From positions 1 through 48,336 of the forward strand of contig JBFELO010000019.1 in NCBI GenBank assembly GCA_041552055.1: 48,336 nucleotides of DNA, written 5' to 3'. A program made the translations under genes and the position numbers. Below the pieces are notes generated by a model. That model had not been told where the DNA came from, made no database searches, and saw only the letters and a list, made by a program, of their open reading frames with translations. Positions 7,585 to 17,135 of this stretch are shown in pieces. This DNA comes from JBFELO01 sp041552055 (GTDB lineage Bacteria; Acidobacteriota; Thermoanaerobaculia; Thermoanaerobaculales; Sulfomarinibacteraceae). Every line of letters starts with the position of its first letter. The first letter of the stretch is position 1.

Positions 7585-10125
7585 CTACGTCACGCCACCC
7601 CCGAACCACCTCGCGGCCACCAAGGTCACGTCGTCGTAGGGGACGTGCCCTTCGGTGAAACCCTCGAGCGCCTCCAACACCCAGTTGATCGCCGCCTGGG
7701 GTTAGCCCGGGGCTTCGAGCAGAGCCGCGTTGAGCCGGTCCTCGCCGAAGAACTCGCCATCCGGGGACCGCGCGTCGACCACGCCGTCCGAGTACGCGAG
7801 CAACAGATCGTCCGAGCCGAGCGAAACCTCCAACGCCGTGTGGCCTCCGAAGGACAGGGCTCCCAGGGGCAGTCGATGGTCGGGCAGTCTGAGTTCTTCC
7901 ACCTCACGAGACGCCCGCCGCACGAGCGGTGGAGGCTGGCCGGCCAACGAGTATCGCAGCTTGCCGGACCGGGGGCAGAATGACAGGTACCCGAGGGCCA
8001 CGAAGCTGCCGCCTCGGATACCGTCGCCACGCCGCCGCAGTTGGTGGAGGCGCTCGTTGGCGAGCCTGAAGAGCTCGTCGGGATCGGGGTGGGTGAGCGC
8101 CAACGAGTGCAGCACCTCGTGGGCCGCCATCATCATCAACGCTCCCGAGATCGATTTGCCGGAAACGTCGCCGTAGGCGAGCGCCCGCTCGCCGACGGAG
8201 CCGCCGGGCAACTCGGTGTAGAAGTCGCCCCCAATCTCGCGAGCTGGATGACAGGTCGCGACCAGCTGCCAGCCGTCTGCAGCCTCGAGGCTCTTGGGGA
8301 GCAGGGAGGATTGAATCGCTGCCGCGATCTTCAACTCCCGATCGAATTCCGCCTGACGGGCACGCTCGTCGAGCAGCAGATTGGTCTCCAGGGCGATCGA
8401 TGCCTGGTTGAGAAGCCCACGGAGCAGCTCCAGTTCTTCTTGTTCGAGCGTCGTCTGGCCCGACGTGCCGGACAGGACCATGAGACCGACGGAGCGACGG
8501 GTCGAGGCAACGAGCCCCAGCACCTCGACTCCGGCGGCAGCCAACGCCTCGCCGAGCTGATCTGCGTCGCTCGAAATGAGCCGCAGAGGCGCCAGTTCGT
8601 CGATGCGGACGAGCGACCCCCGCCGCTGGATGTGGTCGTAGACCATGTTCAGGCTCGGCAGGACATCCGGCAGCTGTTCTGGTCCGGCAGCGCGCCGGAG
8701 GCTGTTGGAATCGATCAGGTAGAGCGCCGCGAAGCGGACCCCGAGAAGACCCGGGAGTCGTTCGACGAGCTCGTTCACCACGGGAGCGAGGTCGACCTCG
8801 CTCGTGAAGGCCTCCCCCATCTCGACGATCGCGCGCTGCAGCCGCAGACGTTCGGCAAAGAAGAACCGGTCGACCGGTCCCTGAATTCGGTGCCGGAGAG
8901 GCTCGAACAGCAGCACGATCGCGAGTGCGAACACCACCGGGAAGAATGGCGACGCCGCGAGCTGTGTGCCCCGAAACATCAGGTTGAAGGAGGCGATGCC
9001 CAACGCGTAGACCGCCGTGACCAGGGCTGTGGTGGCCGTGTAGAGCAAGCTCTTGCGCAGAATCACCCTGATGTCGAGGAGCTGGTAGCGGATGATGGCG
9101 TAGGCAAACGTGATCGGCACCAGGATCAACGGAACCGCGCCGTAGATCAGGAATCGCTCGGTCTTGAGGAAGCTAGGGAACGCCACGGCCAGCACGATGA
9201 ACGGCGCGACGCCGAATAGCGTTCCGAGAAACACCAGACCCGCACCCTGACGCTGCTGCACGTCAGGCAGGTGGCGCGAGCCGAGGAACAGGGCGCCGAG
9301 GCCCAGCGCCATGTAGCCCACCATCACCCACCAGTTGGCGGCGGGCGCACCGCTGATCAGCGCCAGACTGTGGCCGGTGTACCTCGACCACAACACGGTG
9401 CCGACGTACACCAGCGGCGGCAGCAGGTAGAGAGGCACCATCCTCGGGCTGCGGCGAGCAATCCAGCCGAGGGTGTCGGCGATGGGGTCGCGACGCCATT
9501 CCCAGATCGGCCGGGGAAAGATCAGGAAGAAATGCAGGAACGCCGCCGGCAGGAACAGCAGCGCCACGGTGCCGGTCGTCAGCACGAACGAGTCCACCCA
9601 CGAGTACGACGCCGGGCGCAGGCGGCAGACGAGGAACAGCATGAACAGGCTGCACATGGTCGCGAACACCCGCGACGCCGGCAGTCGTGGCTGCCGCACC
9701 ACCACGAACGAGCCGACCAGGAAGAAGGTGAATCCAAGGATCACCGCCGCCAGGTACGCGACGTCCCCGACCGTACGCCGTCCCAGTTCGACGTCGACCT
9801 CGTAAGTGTGGCCACCCGACCGCACGAGGTAGGGCACGGTCTCACCGAACTTGTGCTTGTTGAGCAGCTGCTGAGCATGGGTGTTGGAGTCGAGCACCGT
9901 CCTGTCGATGCCGACAATCTCATCGCCGGGGCGGATTCCGGCTCGGTCCGCACCGGAGCCCACGACGACCTGACGGACGACCCGCGCACCCGGCACATCG
10001 ACCTCCAGAATCACACCGTCGTAAGGACGCGGCAGGAACATGTCTGCCACCGACAGTGCGGCGATCAGAAACGCGAGAAGGCCGGGCGCGAGCAGACCTG
10101 CAGTGCGCCGGTTGAACCGAAGCAT
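7585..10125 (-). pseudogene. PDZ-membrane-GAF-SpoIIE phosphatase, interrupted by in-frame TAA
   Basis: The open frame 7702-10125 encodes 807 residues: an N-terminal anchor; a PDZ-like domain (GADRAGIRPGDEIVGIDRT, about 55-115); about eight membrane helices (about 120-350); a GAF domain (about 400-560); and a PP2C/SpoIIE phosphatase with metal ligands in GGDFYTE, GDVSGKSISGALM and AYSDGVVDA. It stops at a TAA (7702-7704) before the family's final metal-binding motif. Reading on in the same frame gives PQAAINWVLEALEGFTEGH and then YDDVTLV, which is that missing end, closing at a TAG at 7585-7587. One nonsense change or assembly error therefore splits an otherwise intact gene. RsbU-like phosphatases of this kind control anti-anti-sigma factors. 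If the stop is real, the catalytic site lacks one conserved Asp pair. Confidence 0.75.
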
Positions 10126-10153
10126 CCTTCACATGATACGCGGATCGGTTGGG

Positions 10154-10520
10154 TTATGTTCGCGGGTCCGCCGCGGCGCGCTGTCCGCCTCCGCCAACCA
10201 CGCGGTATTGCAGGTTGACAACCCCGGCCGGATATTGCCGGCATCCGATGAGTTGCAGTCGCTCACGGCTAGGCTGGTCGGCGAACAGGGGAAGGTCGCT
10301 CCCGAGCAGAACCGGGATAACCCTGATGATGCTCCCGTTGATCCGATCGTCCGCCAGGAAAGACGCAGCGGGGCGCGAACTACCCACCAACCACGGCCAA
10401 CGCAGTGCGCGGTTCGCCACATCTGCCAGCACCTCGGTCGGGCTTGCATCGTACCGTGATTTCCGGCCACGGCCTCGCCACGGGTGACGGCCACGGCAGC
10501 GATACCGAGAATGAACCCAT
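10154..10520 (-). pseudogene. Frameshifted remnant of a RibD/DHFR-fold reductase
   Basis: The minus strand reads YDASPTEVLADVANRAL, WLVGSSRPAASFLADD, IRVIPVLLGSDLPLFAD and RLQLIGCRQYPAGVVNLQY before the TAA at 10154. This is the recognisable C-terminal half of the RibD C-terminal / dihydrofolate-reductase-like family. The stretch just upstream (AVAVTRGEAVAGNH) continues the same family pattern but in a different frame, so a frameshift lies near 10455-10465. No complete N-terminal half with the cofactor-binding start is visible. I read it as a decayed gene. The bases from 10520 to 10761 hold an open minus-strand frame that I do not recognise. Confidence 0.55.
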
Positions 10521-10761
10521 CGATGACGCTGAACAAACCTTCAGTATCGGAACGAGCTACGGACACGAGATCACGAGCAGAATCGACTCCTTCTCCGACC
10601 ACGGTGCCACCATCACCAGTCGGACTTCCGGCACCAATCTCCACCACCCGCTTCCAGTTTCGCATCCAGCTGCTCCCGATCGTTGGGTAGCGGTGGTTCC
10701 AGGCCGTTTCGAAGGCTGTCAGCGTTTCCTCTGCCGCTGGCGAGGCGCACGCGCGAGAGGC

Positions 10762-11922
10762 CTATCTCACCCAGCTGCGATTGTAGTCGTGGTCCTCGAT
10801 CGCCGCCGCATGCTCGGTCGGCAGTAGCGGCTTGAAGGTGTCGACCATCACCGCGAGCTCGTCGGTCCGCTTGGAACCTATGGAGGCCTCGTACGTCCCT
10901 GGGTGTGGGCCGTGCGTCAGGCCGCGCGGGTGGAACGAAATCGACCCCTCGCCTATCCCCTTGCGGCTGGTGAAGTTGCCCGCGACGTAGAACAGGACCT
11001 CGTCACAGTCGGGCGAGGAATGCGCGTAGGGACATGGGATCGCCCGTTCGTGGAAGTCAACCAACCGCGGAACGAAAGAGCACACAACGTACCCCGGTCC
11101 TGCAAACGTGATGTGGCTAGTCGGCGGCAGGTGGAGCTGGCCGGTCTTGGGTTGATAAGCGAGAATCGGAAACGCGAACGGCCACAGCTGGCCGTCCCAA
11201 CCCACGACATCGAACGGGTCGTTGCTCATCTCGAACGCGGTCAACCGACCGCCACTTTGCACCACCAGGCGCCGTGGCGCTCGCATCGACTGCGGGCCAC
11301 CATCCGGCCAGCGAGGCCCCCGGAAGTCATGGTGCGTGTATGGGGCGAACATATTGAGCTGACCCTCCGGGCTGCGGAACTGCGTCGGCACCCTGAGCGG
11401 TGTGCGGGCCTCCACCACCAACAGGTGTGCCGGCCCGTCGAGCACGTACCGGTGCGGCAGGGCCTGAGGCACGTACACGTAGTCCATGGGCTCGAACGCC
11501 ACGACCCCGAGCGGCGTCTCCACTCTGCCCGAACCGCTGTGGACGAAGGTGAGCTCGTCACCGTCGGCGTTCGCCACCAGCGTCTGCTCACTCTCGGTGG
11601 GCCGCGACAACCAGATCCCGACGTCGGGATTGGCCATCAGCAGTCGGCGGCCGAGAAAGGGGGTGCCACCCTCGGGATTGGCTCCGCTGAGGTAGTGGCA
11701 GCGTCTGAGGGCACCCCGCCACACGGCCTCTGCCCACCCGGGGTGTGGACCCAGATCCTCCTCACCATCGACCCAGTGGGGAGGCCGGCGGTGCCACATG
11801 ATCGTGTACACGCTGTCGAACCCCTGTCGGGTGAAACAATGTTCGAAGGTCAACTGGCCGTCGACCTCGAACACCGTGTGCGGCTTGTCGGGGATCTGGC
11901 CGTACCTCAACCTGTGGATCAT
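10762..11922 (-). CDS. hmgA: Homogentisate 1,2-dioxygenase
   Basis: A 386-residue enzyme that opens the ring of homogentisate with O2 to give maleylacetoacetate, in tyrosine and phenylalanine breakdown. The start ATG 11922 follows GAGGGGGC. Family features are FTRQGFDSVYTIMWHRRPP near the start, the cupin strand YVYVPQALPHRYVL, and the Fe(II) centre region DEVLFYVAGNF and FHPRGLTHGPHPG, which carry the His/Glu ligands. Length is somewhat shorter than the roughly 430-440 residues of animal and proteobacterial enzymes, as is usual in other bacterial phyla. It lies 34 bases after hppD, which makes its substrate, so the two form an operon. Confidence 0.93.
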   Translation of the reverse strand: MIHRLRYGQIPDKPHTVFEVDGQLTFEHCFTRQGFDSVYTIMWHRRPPHWVDGEEDLGPHPGWAEAVWRGALRRCHYLSGANPEGGTPFLGRRLLMANPDVGIWLSRPTESEQTLVANADGDELTFVHSGSGRVETPLGVVAFEPMDYVYVPQALPHRYVLDGPAHLLVVEARTPLRVPTQFRSPEGQLNMFAPYTHHDFRGPRWPDGGPQSMRAPRRLVVQSGGRLTAFEMSNDPFDVVGWDGQLWPFAFPILAYQPKTGQLHLPPTSHITFAGPGYVVCSFVPRLVDFHERAIPCPYAHSSPDCDEVLFYVAGNFTSRKGIGEGSISFHPRGLTHGPHPGTYEASIGSKRTDELAVMVDTFKPLLPTEHAAAIEDHDYNRSWVR

Positions 11923-11956
11923 GCTGCCCCCTCACGCGAGATTCCCGGACGGTCTC

Positions 11957-13132
11957 TCAAGACCCCGCCCCTGCATTCAACTGGCGGCGAATCGCTTCAC
12001 GATCCAGCTGATCACGCTCGATGGCCTCGAACAGCGCCCGGAAATTTCCCTCACCAAATCCACGCGCCCCACGCCGCTGGATCACCTCGTAGAAGAACGG
12101 TCCCGCCTGTGCGTCGTCGTACAGCAGTCCACCCTCCACCATGAAAATCTGCAGCAGGTAGCGGTCGTCGTCTCCGTCCACCAGCACACCGAGTTGACGC
12201 AACTCGTCCAGGTTCTCTTCTAAATTGCTGACCCGCCGGCTGACCAGCCGCCCTGGCAGCATGTCGTAATACGTTGCCGGCGTGTCGAGAAACTCGATAC
12301 CGGAGCCACGCAATCCCTCGACTGCAGGGATGATCGACGGCACGTGAAACGCCACATGCTGGACACCGGGACCGCCGTTGGCCTCGACGAATGTGTAGAT
12401 CTGGCTCGCCTCGTAGTTGGGCGTGACCGGCTCGTTGTTGGCGAGCTTGATTCCCGACTCCGAGTCCCACATCACGATCGATGCCAGTCCTGAACCACCG
12501 GACTCGGAGCTGATGTCGGCGGTGTGGAAGTGAACTCGCCAGTACTCTTCGAATCCCATGATCTCGCGGAGCCAGGCCGCGTGGTGGCCCAGGGTGAGCA
12601 GGTTCGACGTGATGTGATCGATAACCTGAAACCGATGTCGATTCTCCTGCCCCACCGACTCGACCGGAGAAAAACCCGGCGGCAGGCCATCGGCCGCTCG
12701 CTCCACGAACCGGAACCTGACATCACCAAGAGGCGTCGCGATGTCGAGCCAGCGGTAAGGCTGACCCTGCTGATCTTCGGCCGCCATGAGATCGGTACAC
12801 ATCGTGGCCCCCCGCTCGGACAGGATCCGCCTCGTGTGCTCGACGTCGCGTACCCGAAACCCCACCGTCCGGACGCCGTCGGGGTGGCGTCGCAGCCACC
12901 GATCGCCCGACGAACCCCGCTCGGACGGCGAGACGCACACGCACTGCACCTTGCCCGCCGCGAAGAGCACGGCCCGCTCACCACGTTCGGCAGCGGCGCG
13001 CTCGCCGAGACGAGCCACCTCCGCCACGTCCATCATCGCCGTGTAGAACCTCCGGCTGCGTTCGAGATCTGCGACCACGAACTCGTACGCGTCGTAGCCG
13101 ATGATCCCAAGGCCGGAACCTGATTCACCCAT
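11957..13132 (-). CDS. hppD: 4-Hydroxyphenylpyruvate dioxygenase
   Basis: A 391-residue vicinal-oxygen-chelate enzyme that converts 4-hydroxyphenylpyruvate to homogentisate using O2. The ATG 13132 is preferred over 13159 because GGGAGG sits 5 bases upstream. Two repeats are visible: an N-terminal domain (YDAYEFVVADLERSRRFYTA) and a catalytic domain starting at FQVIDHITSNL (first His ligand), then GPGVQHVAFHV (second His) and the late GPFFYEVIQRRGARGFGEGNF, which contains the Glu ligand and the C-terminal gating-helix signature. It is the first gene of the hppD-hmgA pair. No fumarylacetoacetase or maleylacetoacetate isomerase is present in the window. Confidence 0.94.
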   Translation of the reverse strand: MGESGSGLGIIGYDAYEFVVADLERSRRFYTAMMDVAEVARLGERAAAERGERAVLFAAGKVQCVCVSPSERGSSGDRWLRRHPDGVRTVGFRVRDVEHTRRILSERGATMCTDLMAAEDQQGQPYRWLDIATPLGDVRFRFVERAADGLPPGFSPVESVGQENRHRFQVIDHITSNLLTLGHHAAWLREIMGFEEYWRVHFHTADISSESGGSGLASIVMWDSESGIKLANNEPVTPNYEASQIYTFVEANGGPGVQHVAFHVPSIIPAVEGLRGSGIEFLDTPATYYDMLPGRLVSRRVSNLEENLDELRQLGVLVDGDDDRYLLQIFMVEGGLLYDDAQAGPFFYEVIQRRGARGFGEGNFRALFEAIERDQLDREAIRRQLNAGAGS

Positions 13133-13336
13133 GAGCGCCTCCCAAGCCCCATCTCTCACGGCGTGTCCACTGCGAAACCCGGCGAGAATTGCGGGCTCAC
13201 ACCGCGGGACGACATCTTAGCAAAGCGAACTGAGTCGCCGTCGCGTTACGATATACCGGACCCCGTGTTGGAGAGGCGTGCCGGTTGTCACATCAACTGA
13301 CGCGCAGGGCCGTTTGCTACGGTGGGCCGGGGCCTG

Positions 13337-13921
13337 CTATCGATGCCACCTGATGTCCGACCCCTCGAAGACCCCTTCCATCTCTTTCCACAGGTCTTCG
13401 AGGTTGCAGCGCATGATGATCATGTCCTGCCAGTTCCCGTCCTGATCGCGGACGTGCTCGGGGATCAGGAACTCGTCGTGGAATCCGAGCCGCTTCATGA
13501 TCCTCTGAGCTCCCACTTGGGGGCGCATCATGCGGGCCACGATGCGATCCACCTTGGCCTCCGCCGCGATGAAGTACAGCTCTCGCGCGAGCAACAGTCC
13601 AAGCCCGCGACGCTGAAAGGTCTCCGAGACGATCAGTCGGATCTCGGCGATGTTGTCGCCCCAGCCGTGGCCCTCGAGCTCGAGTGCACCGTCGGCAACG
13701 ACCTCGTCGTCGTGGATCACCATCAGCCGACGAACCCGTGCCGGGTCGATGTCGTGGATCCGACGTTCGACGAATTCCCAACGCGTCACGTCGACCCGCA
13801 GGTACTTCCGGTCCTCCTTCGGCAGCTCGGCGAAGAAGTCGAACGACCGCTGAACGTCGTCCGGCCCCATGTCGCGGATGGTCACCTCGGTGCCGTCCTT
13901 GAGAGCCACGGTCTTTTCCAT
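13337..13921 (-). CDS. GNAT-family N-acetyltransferase
   Basis: A 194-residue single-domain GNAT protein. The acetyl-CoA-binding stretch VSETFQRRGLGLLLARELYF matches the R/Q-x-x-G-x-G/A motif A. The N-terminal part, EVTIRDMGPDDVQRSFDFFA, resembles the GNAT units attached to some acyl-CoA synthetases and protein acetyltransferases, but no second domain is present. The substrate is unknown. ATG 13921 follows GGAGG. It has its own well-formed promoter (14009-14037), so it is probably transcribed independently of the DUF3501 and rubrerythrin genes upstream. Confidence 0.85.
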   Translation of the reverse strand: MEKTVALKDGTEVTIRDMGPDDVQRSFDFFAELPKEDRKYLRVDVTRWEFVERRIHDIDPARVRRLMVIHDDEVVADGALELEGHGWGDNIAEIRLIVSETFQRRGLGLLLARELYFIAAEAKVDRIVARMMRPQVGAQRIMKRLGFHDEFLIPEHVRDQDGNWQDMIIMRCNLEDLWKEMEGVFEGSDIRWHR

Positions 13922-14008
13922 GGCGAGCCTCCTTCCGTGAGATCAGGGATTCCGAGCGACGCCCCGTATGGGCGAGCCGGTTCGCCTTGTGATTGCAGCC
14001 TGATCTAT

Positions 14009-14037
14009 AAATTATTTCTCTGCCTTGATTTCGTCAA
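14009..14037 (-). promoter_or_regulatory. Sigma-70-like promoter of the acetyltransferase gene
   Basis: On the minus strand TTGACG (14032-14037) and TAATTT (14009-14014) are 17 bases apart, close to the sigma-70 consensus and AT-rich against the local background. The same pair of hexamers with the same spacing precedes marR at 38724-38752. The start codon lies about 90 bases downstream. Confidence 0.6.
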
Positions 14038-14055
14038 GCGACCCTGTGGGCGACC

Positions 14056-14637
14056 TCAGTCCGCGTCGCCTGCGATCTCGTTGCGGGTCTCCTCCGCGAG
14101 CACCGCCTGCGCTCGGTAATTGGGGTGGTCGATGATGAGTCGGACGATGGTTCCGTCGGTGCGCAGCAGCGCTGATCGTTCGGCGTCCATTGGCCAGGAA
14201 ACGTACTGCACCGACGAGATCCTGGTCGACGACACCTGAGCATTGTCGAACAGGGCGGCCACCGGTTCGGTGTCACCCATCCGGAGCCAGAGATGTCGAT
14301 CCAAACCCACGAGCTCCTGGAGGTGGCGGGTCCGTTCCTCGGCGGTCTCGTACGCCAGCATCAGAGTGGCGGAGAGTTCGCCGCCCGCCGGGATCAGCGG
14401 GTTGTACGCTTCGAGTTCGTCCTCGATGGCACCCTGGCGCAGCCAGCTGTCCTCCGCACGGAGCATTTCGTGAACCTGGTAGAGCACTGTGGCACGGGTT
14501 TCGAAGTGAACGGTGGCGTGGTCACCCACCGTCACACGTCGTTTGGCCTTGAGCGCGATGATACGTCTCCGCAGGTCTGGCCGCTCACGTGCGTACTCTT
14601 CTTTCGACAGGATCTCGGTGCTCGTGATTGGCTGCAT
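14056..14637 (-). CDS. DUF3501 family protein
   Basis: A 193-residue protein beginning MQPITSTEILSKEEYARERP. The family is recognised from the N-terminal RRRIIALKAKRRVTVGDH, VTVHFE-type strand, and YNPLIPAGGELSATLM and DRHLWLRMGD segments. DUF3501 genes are usually next to rubrerythrin and an Fe-S (CCG-domain) oxidoreductase, and a role in oxidative-stress redox chemistry has been suggested from that context. Here rubrerythrin lies 52 bases upstream in the same direction, but the Fe-S partner is missing between them. The start ATG 14637 is chosen because the longer open frame runs back through rubrerythrin. Confidence 0.85.
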   Translation of the reverse strand: MQPITSTEILSKEEYARERPDLRRRIIALKAKRRVTVGDHATVHFETRATVLYQVHEMLRAEDSWLRQGAIEDELEAYNPLIPAGGELSATLMLAYETAEERTRHLQELVGLDRHLWLRMGDTEPVAALFDNAQVSSTRISSVQYVSWPMDAERSALLRTDGTIVRLIIDHPNYRAQAVLAEETRNEIAGDAD

Positions 14638-14689
14638 GGTCTGCTCCTGCCGACGGCTGTACAGATCTCGAGCTGCTCGCGATCGTTGA

Positions 14690-15106
14690 TCAGACGTCGT
14701 CCAGGGCTTTCTGGAACTTCCCGGCGTGCGAGCGCTCGGCCTTGGCCAGCGTCTCGAACCAGTCAGCAATCTCGGCGAACCCTTCGTCACGGGCGGTCTT
14801 GGCCATCCCCGGGTACATGTCGGTGTACTCGTTGGTCTCACCGGCCACTGCCGACGCGAGCATCTGCTCGACGTCGCCGATCGCCATTCCGGTGGCCGGA
14901 TCTCCCACCTGCTTGAGGTAGTCCAGGTGCCCGTGCGCGTGCCCGGCTTCGCCCTCCGCGGTGTCCCGGAACAACCCGGCGATCTCGGGGTGCCCCTCGA
15001 TGTCCGCCGCCCTGGCGAAATGCAGGTAGCGGCGGTTCGCCTGAGATTCGCCGGCAAACGCTTTTTTCAAGTTGTCGTGAGTCTTGGTGCCTCTCAGATC
15101 TGCCAT
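14690..15106 (-). CDS. Rubrerythrin (diiron domain only)
   Basis: A 138-residue ferritin-like protein that reduces hydrogen peroxide at a diiron site. Ligand motifs are FAGESQANRRYLHFA (first Glu), AEGEAGHAHGHLDYL (ExxH), AGETNEYTDMYPGM and KAERSHAGKF (ExxH). It lacks the C-terminal rubredoxin domain of classical rubrerythrin, so an outside electron donor is needed. The zinc-ribbon or ferredoxin proteins in this window are possible but unproven donors. ATG 15106 follows AGGAGGTAAG. It is the upstream member of a rubrerythrin-DUF3501 pair. The 288 bases upstream contain no gene I can support. Confidence 0.93.
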   Translation of the reverse strand: MADLRGTKTHDNLKKAFAGESQANRRYLHFARAADIEGHPEIAGLFRDTAEGEAGHAHGHLDYLKQVGDPATGMAIGDVEQMLASAVAGETNEYTDMYPGMAKTARDEGFAEIADWFETLAKAERSHAGKFQKALDDV

Positions 15107-15394
15107 TTCTTACCTCCTTGCGTTCGCTGTGCCTCCCGATCGACCGCAGCGGGGGCGAGTGCGTGCCGTCACAATCGATGGCGTCGATGATCGCCAGCCG
15201 AGGTGTCCGTCACCCCGAGGCTCGAACTTCGGTGCCGGCGGGTGATCTGATGCGTGCAAGCCTCGGAGGTTGCTGACAAGAGGTACTCCCGACCAAGACC
15301 GTGACCATACTTACGTGCAGCACCACTACCCATCAAGCCCCGAATGCTGACATTCCTGCCATCTACGTGTTCCGCGAGAACAGCGGTCGAACGA

Positions 15395-16444
15395 TCAGCT
15401 CTCGGGGTGGGTCGGATACGTGAGGTAGTGCTCGAACCACTGGTGGAACTCGTCCACGACGACGTCGTAACGGCGCTTGATGGCCGCGTACATCTGCGCG
15501 TTACGGATCGCCAGCGCACACTGCTCGCCGATCGCCTGAATCAGGTGCGTCTCGTCCGTGGAAAACACGTACTGGTGGTGAGTGTAAATCGACAGCACTC
15601 CGATCGCTTTTTCCCTGATCATCAGCGGCACGAACAGCATCGACGCGATCCGTTCACGGATCGCCTCCTCGGGATGGGCGATCAGCGGGCTTTTTCGGAC
15701 ATCGACGATCGGCACGCATTCGCCCTCGATCGCCCTCCAGACTCCCTTGCCCGGGAGCGCTGAGGCCTTTTCCAGGTAGCGCGAACTGAGCCCGTACGAA
15801 GCGCGAAGCTCGAGATGTTGCTCCTTGGCGTCAAGCAGTCGAATGGTGCAGCCCTTGGTGCGGAGATCTTCCGTCACAACCTGGACGATCGCATTCAGCA
15901 CGTCGTCCAGGTCCAGCGACGATCGGATAGTGTCGGACACATGGCCCAGGATCTGGTGGAACATGGCGTGGCTGACCGCGCTCGTACAGAACAGCGCCGC
16001 GACCTGGAAGGACTCGATCTCGTCGCTTGTGAACTGGCGCGTCTGGTCCGTCGACAGCCGCATCACGCCGATCACCTGACCGCGGGTCGTCAGCGGGATC
16101 GTGAGTAGCGACACGATGCCCTCTTTTTTGAACTCCTCTGGATACTGGATGCGGGGGTCGTTTGAGCAATCGGCGATCATCACCACCTTGCCCACGAGAG
16201 CCTCGGCAACGCTCTTTTCCGCGTCCACCGGTCCCTTGTTGAGAAATGCCTCGCTCAACCCGTACGAAGCGACGCCCTCCAGGATCTTCTGGTCCCGACT
16301 CAGCAGGCGGAAGTGACATCCCTTGAGATCGAACTCGTCGACGAGGGCCTCGGCGGCCACCCTGAGGATCTCCTCCGCGGTGATGGGTGCGTTGAAGGCA
16401 TCGCCAATCACCCGAAATACGTTGCGACACTGGCTGCAGTCCAT
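15395..16444 (-). CDS. Tandem GAF-domain sensor protein
   Basis: A 349-residue cytosolic protein with two GAF domains at about 20-165 and 180-325. Each shows the GAF pattern of LLTIPLTTRGQVIGVMRLST and MLFVPLMIREKAIGVLSIYT. The start MDCSQCRNVFRVIGDAF has a CxxC that might bind metal or sense redox. No kinase, cyclase or phosphatase output domain follows; the last 30 residues are an amphipathic tail. It may act by binding a partner or as a stand-alone ligand sensor. Located between the rubrerythrin pair and the ACT gene and transcribed alone. Confidence 0.85.
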   Translation of the reverse strand: MDCSQCRNVFRVIGDAFNAPITAEEILRVAAEALVDEFDLKGCHFRLLSRDQKILEGVASYGLSEAFLNKGPVDAEKSVAEALVGKVVMIADCSNDPRIQYPEEFKKEGIVSLLTIPLTTRGQVIGVMRLSTDQTRQFTSDEIESFQVAALFCTSAVSHAMFHQILGHVSDTIRSSLDLDDVLNAIVQVVTEDLRTKGCTIRLLDAKEQHLELRASYGLSSRYLEKASALPGKGVWRAIEGECVPIVDVRKSPLIAHPEEAIRERIASMLFVPLMIREKAIGVLSIYTHHQYVFSTDETHLIQAIGEQCALAIRNAQMYAAIKRRYDVVVDEFHQWFEHYLTYPTHPES

Positions 16445-16560
16445 ACCATCCCCCCGCTACTGGCTGTGCCAATCGGCAGTATAACCGAGAACGATTCCTG
16501 CCGTGATGCCTGACTCTCGTCGGCTTTTCATAGGTATAGCGCTCATACTCGTCATGCAAT

Positions 16561-16580
16561 ATAGCTGGTGCACCGGCTAT
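16561..16580. promoter_or_regulatory. 20-bp near-perfect palindrome
   Basis: ATAGCTGGTGCACCGGCTAT matches its reverse complement except for one symmetric pair. It lies between two divergent genes, 117 bases before the double-GAF gene and 142 before the ACT gene, where an operator would be expected. The protein that might bind it is unknown. Confidence 0.4.
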
Positions 16581-16721
16581 CTGCACTGATCGAGGTCAAC
16601 ATCGGAAGATCTGGCGGCCGGTGATCGATCGTCAGCGTCAACAACACCCTCGCAACTCGATCCGCCAGGACCTATCTTCGTCAGTAGCGCCCACAAACAA
16701 AACGGATCAGCTGAGGGAACC

Positions 16722-17135
16722 ATGGCCGTGAAGATCCAGCGCGTCGCTTATTTTTAGGCGACCGTTCGAGACCGGCCCGGAAAGGGGTACAGAATGCTGT
16801 CGCAACTCGCCCAGGCCGGAGTGAACCTGCTCGCGTTCAGCGCGATACCGACCGGCACCGATCAGACGCAGCTGATGATCTTCCCGGAGGACGAGACACT
16901 TTTGGTCTGCGCCGCAGAGGACAGCGGTCCGACGCTCGCCGGTCCGCAGCACGCCTTCCTGTGTCACGGAGACGACAAGCAGGGCGCCCTGGCGGAGTTC
17001 CATCGCCTGCTCTGCAACGTCGACATCAATGTGTATGCATCGAGCGGCGTCTCGGACAACCGCGGGCGCTTCGGCTAGATGGTGTACGTGAAGGCCGACC
17101 GGTTCGAGGCCGCTGCGCAGGTTCTCGGTGAATAG
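16722..17135 (+). pseudogene. Double ACT-domain protein with two in-frame TAG codons
   Basis: From ATG 16722 the frame reads MAVKIQRVAYF, then TAG (16755-16757), then ATVRDRPGKGYRMLSQLAQ and on through NLLAFSAIPTGTDQTQLMIF, then ALAEFHRLL and NVYASSGVSDNRGRFG, then a second TAG (17076-17078), then MVYVKADRFEAAAQVLGE and a final TAG at 17133. Ignoring the two stops gives a full-length protein of about 137 positions with the two-ACT pattern common in small bacterial ACT proteins, where the second stop position is usually Tyr. No frameshift is present. Two nonsense mutations in a recent pseudogene is the plainest reading; TAG also ends intact genes here (korB, rpsR), which argues against general recoding. 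Confidence 0.7.

Noticed and set aside
16722..17135. General reassignment of TAG (for example pyrrolysine) in this organism
   Set aside because: TAG is the stop of rpsR, both korB genes and the GAF-region genes checked, with unrelated sequence following.
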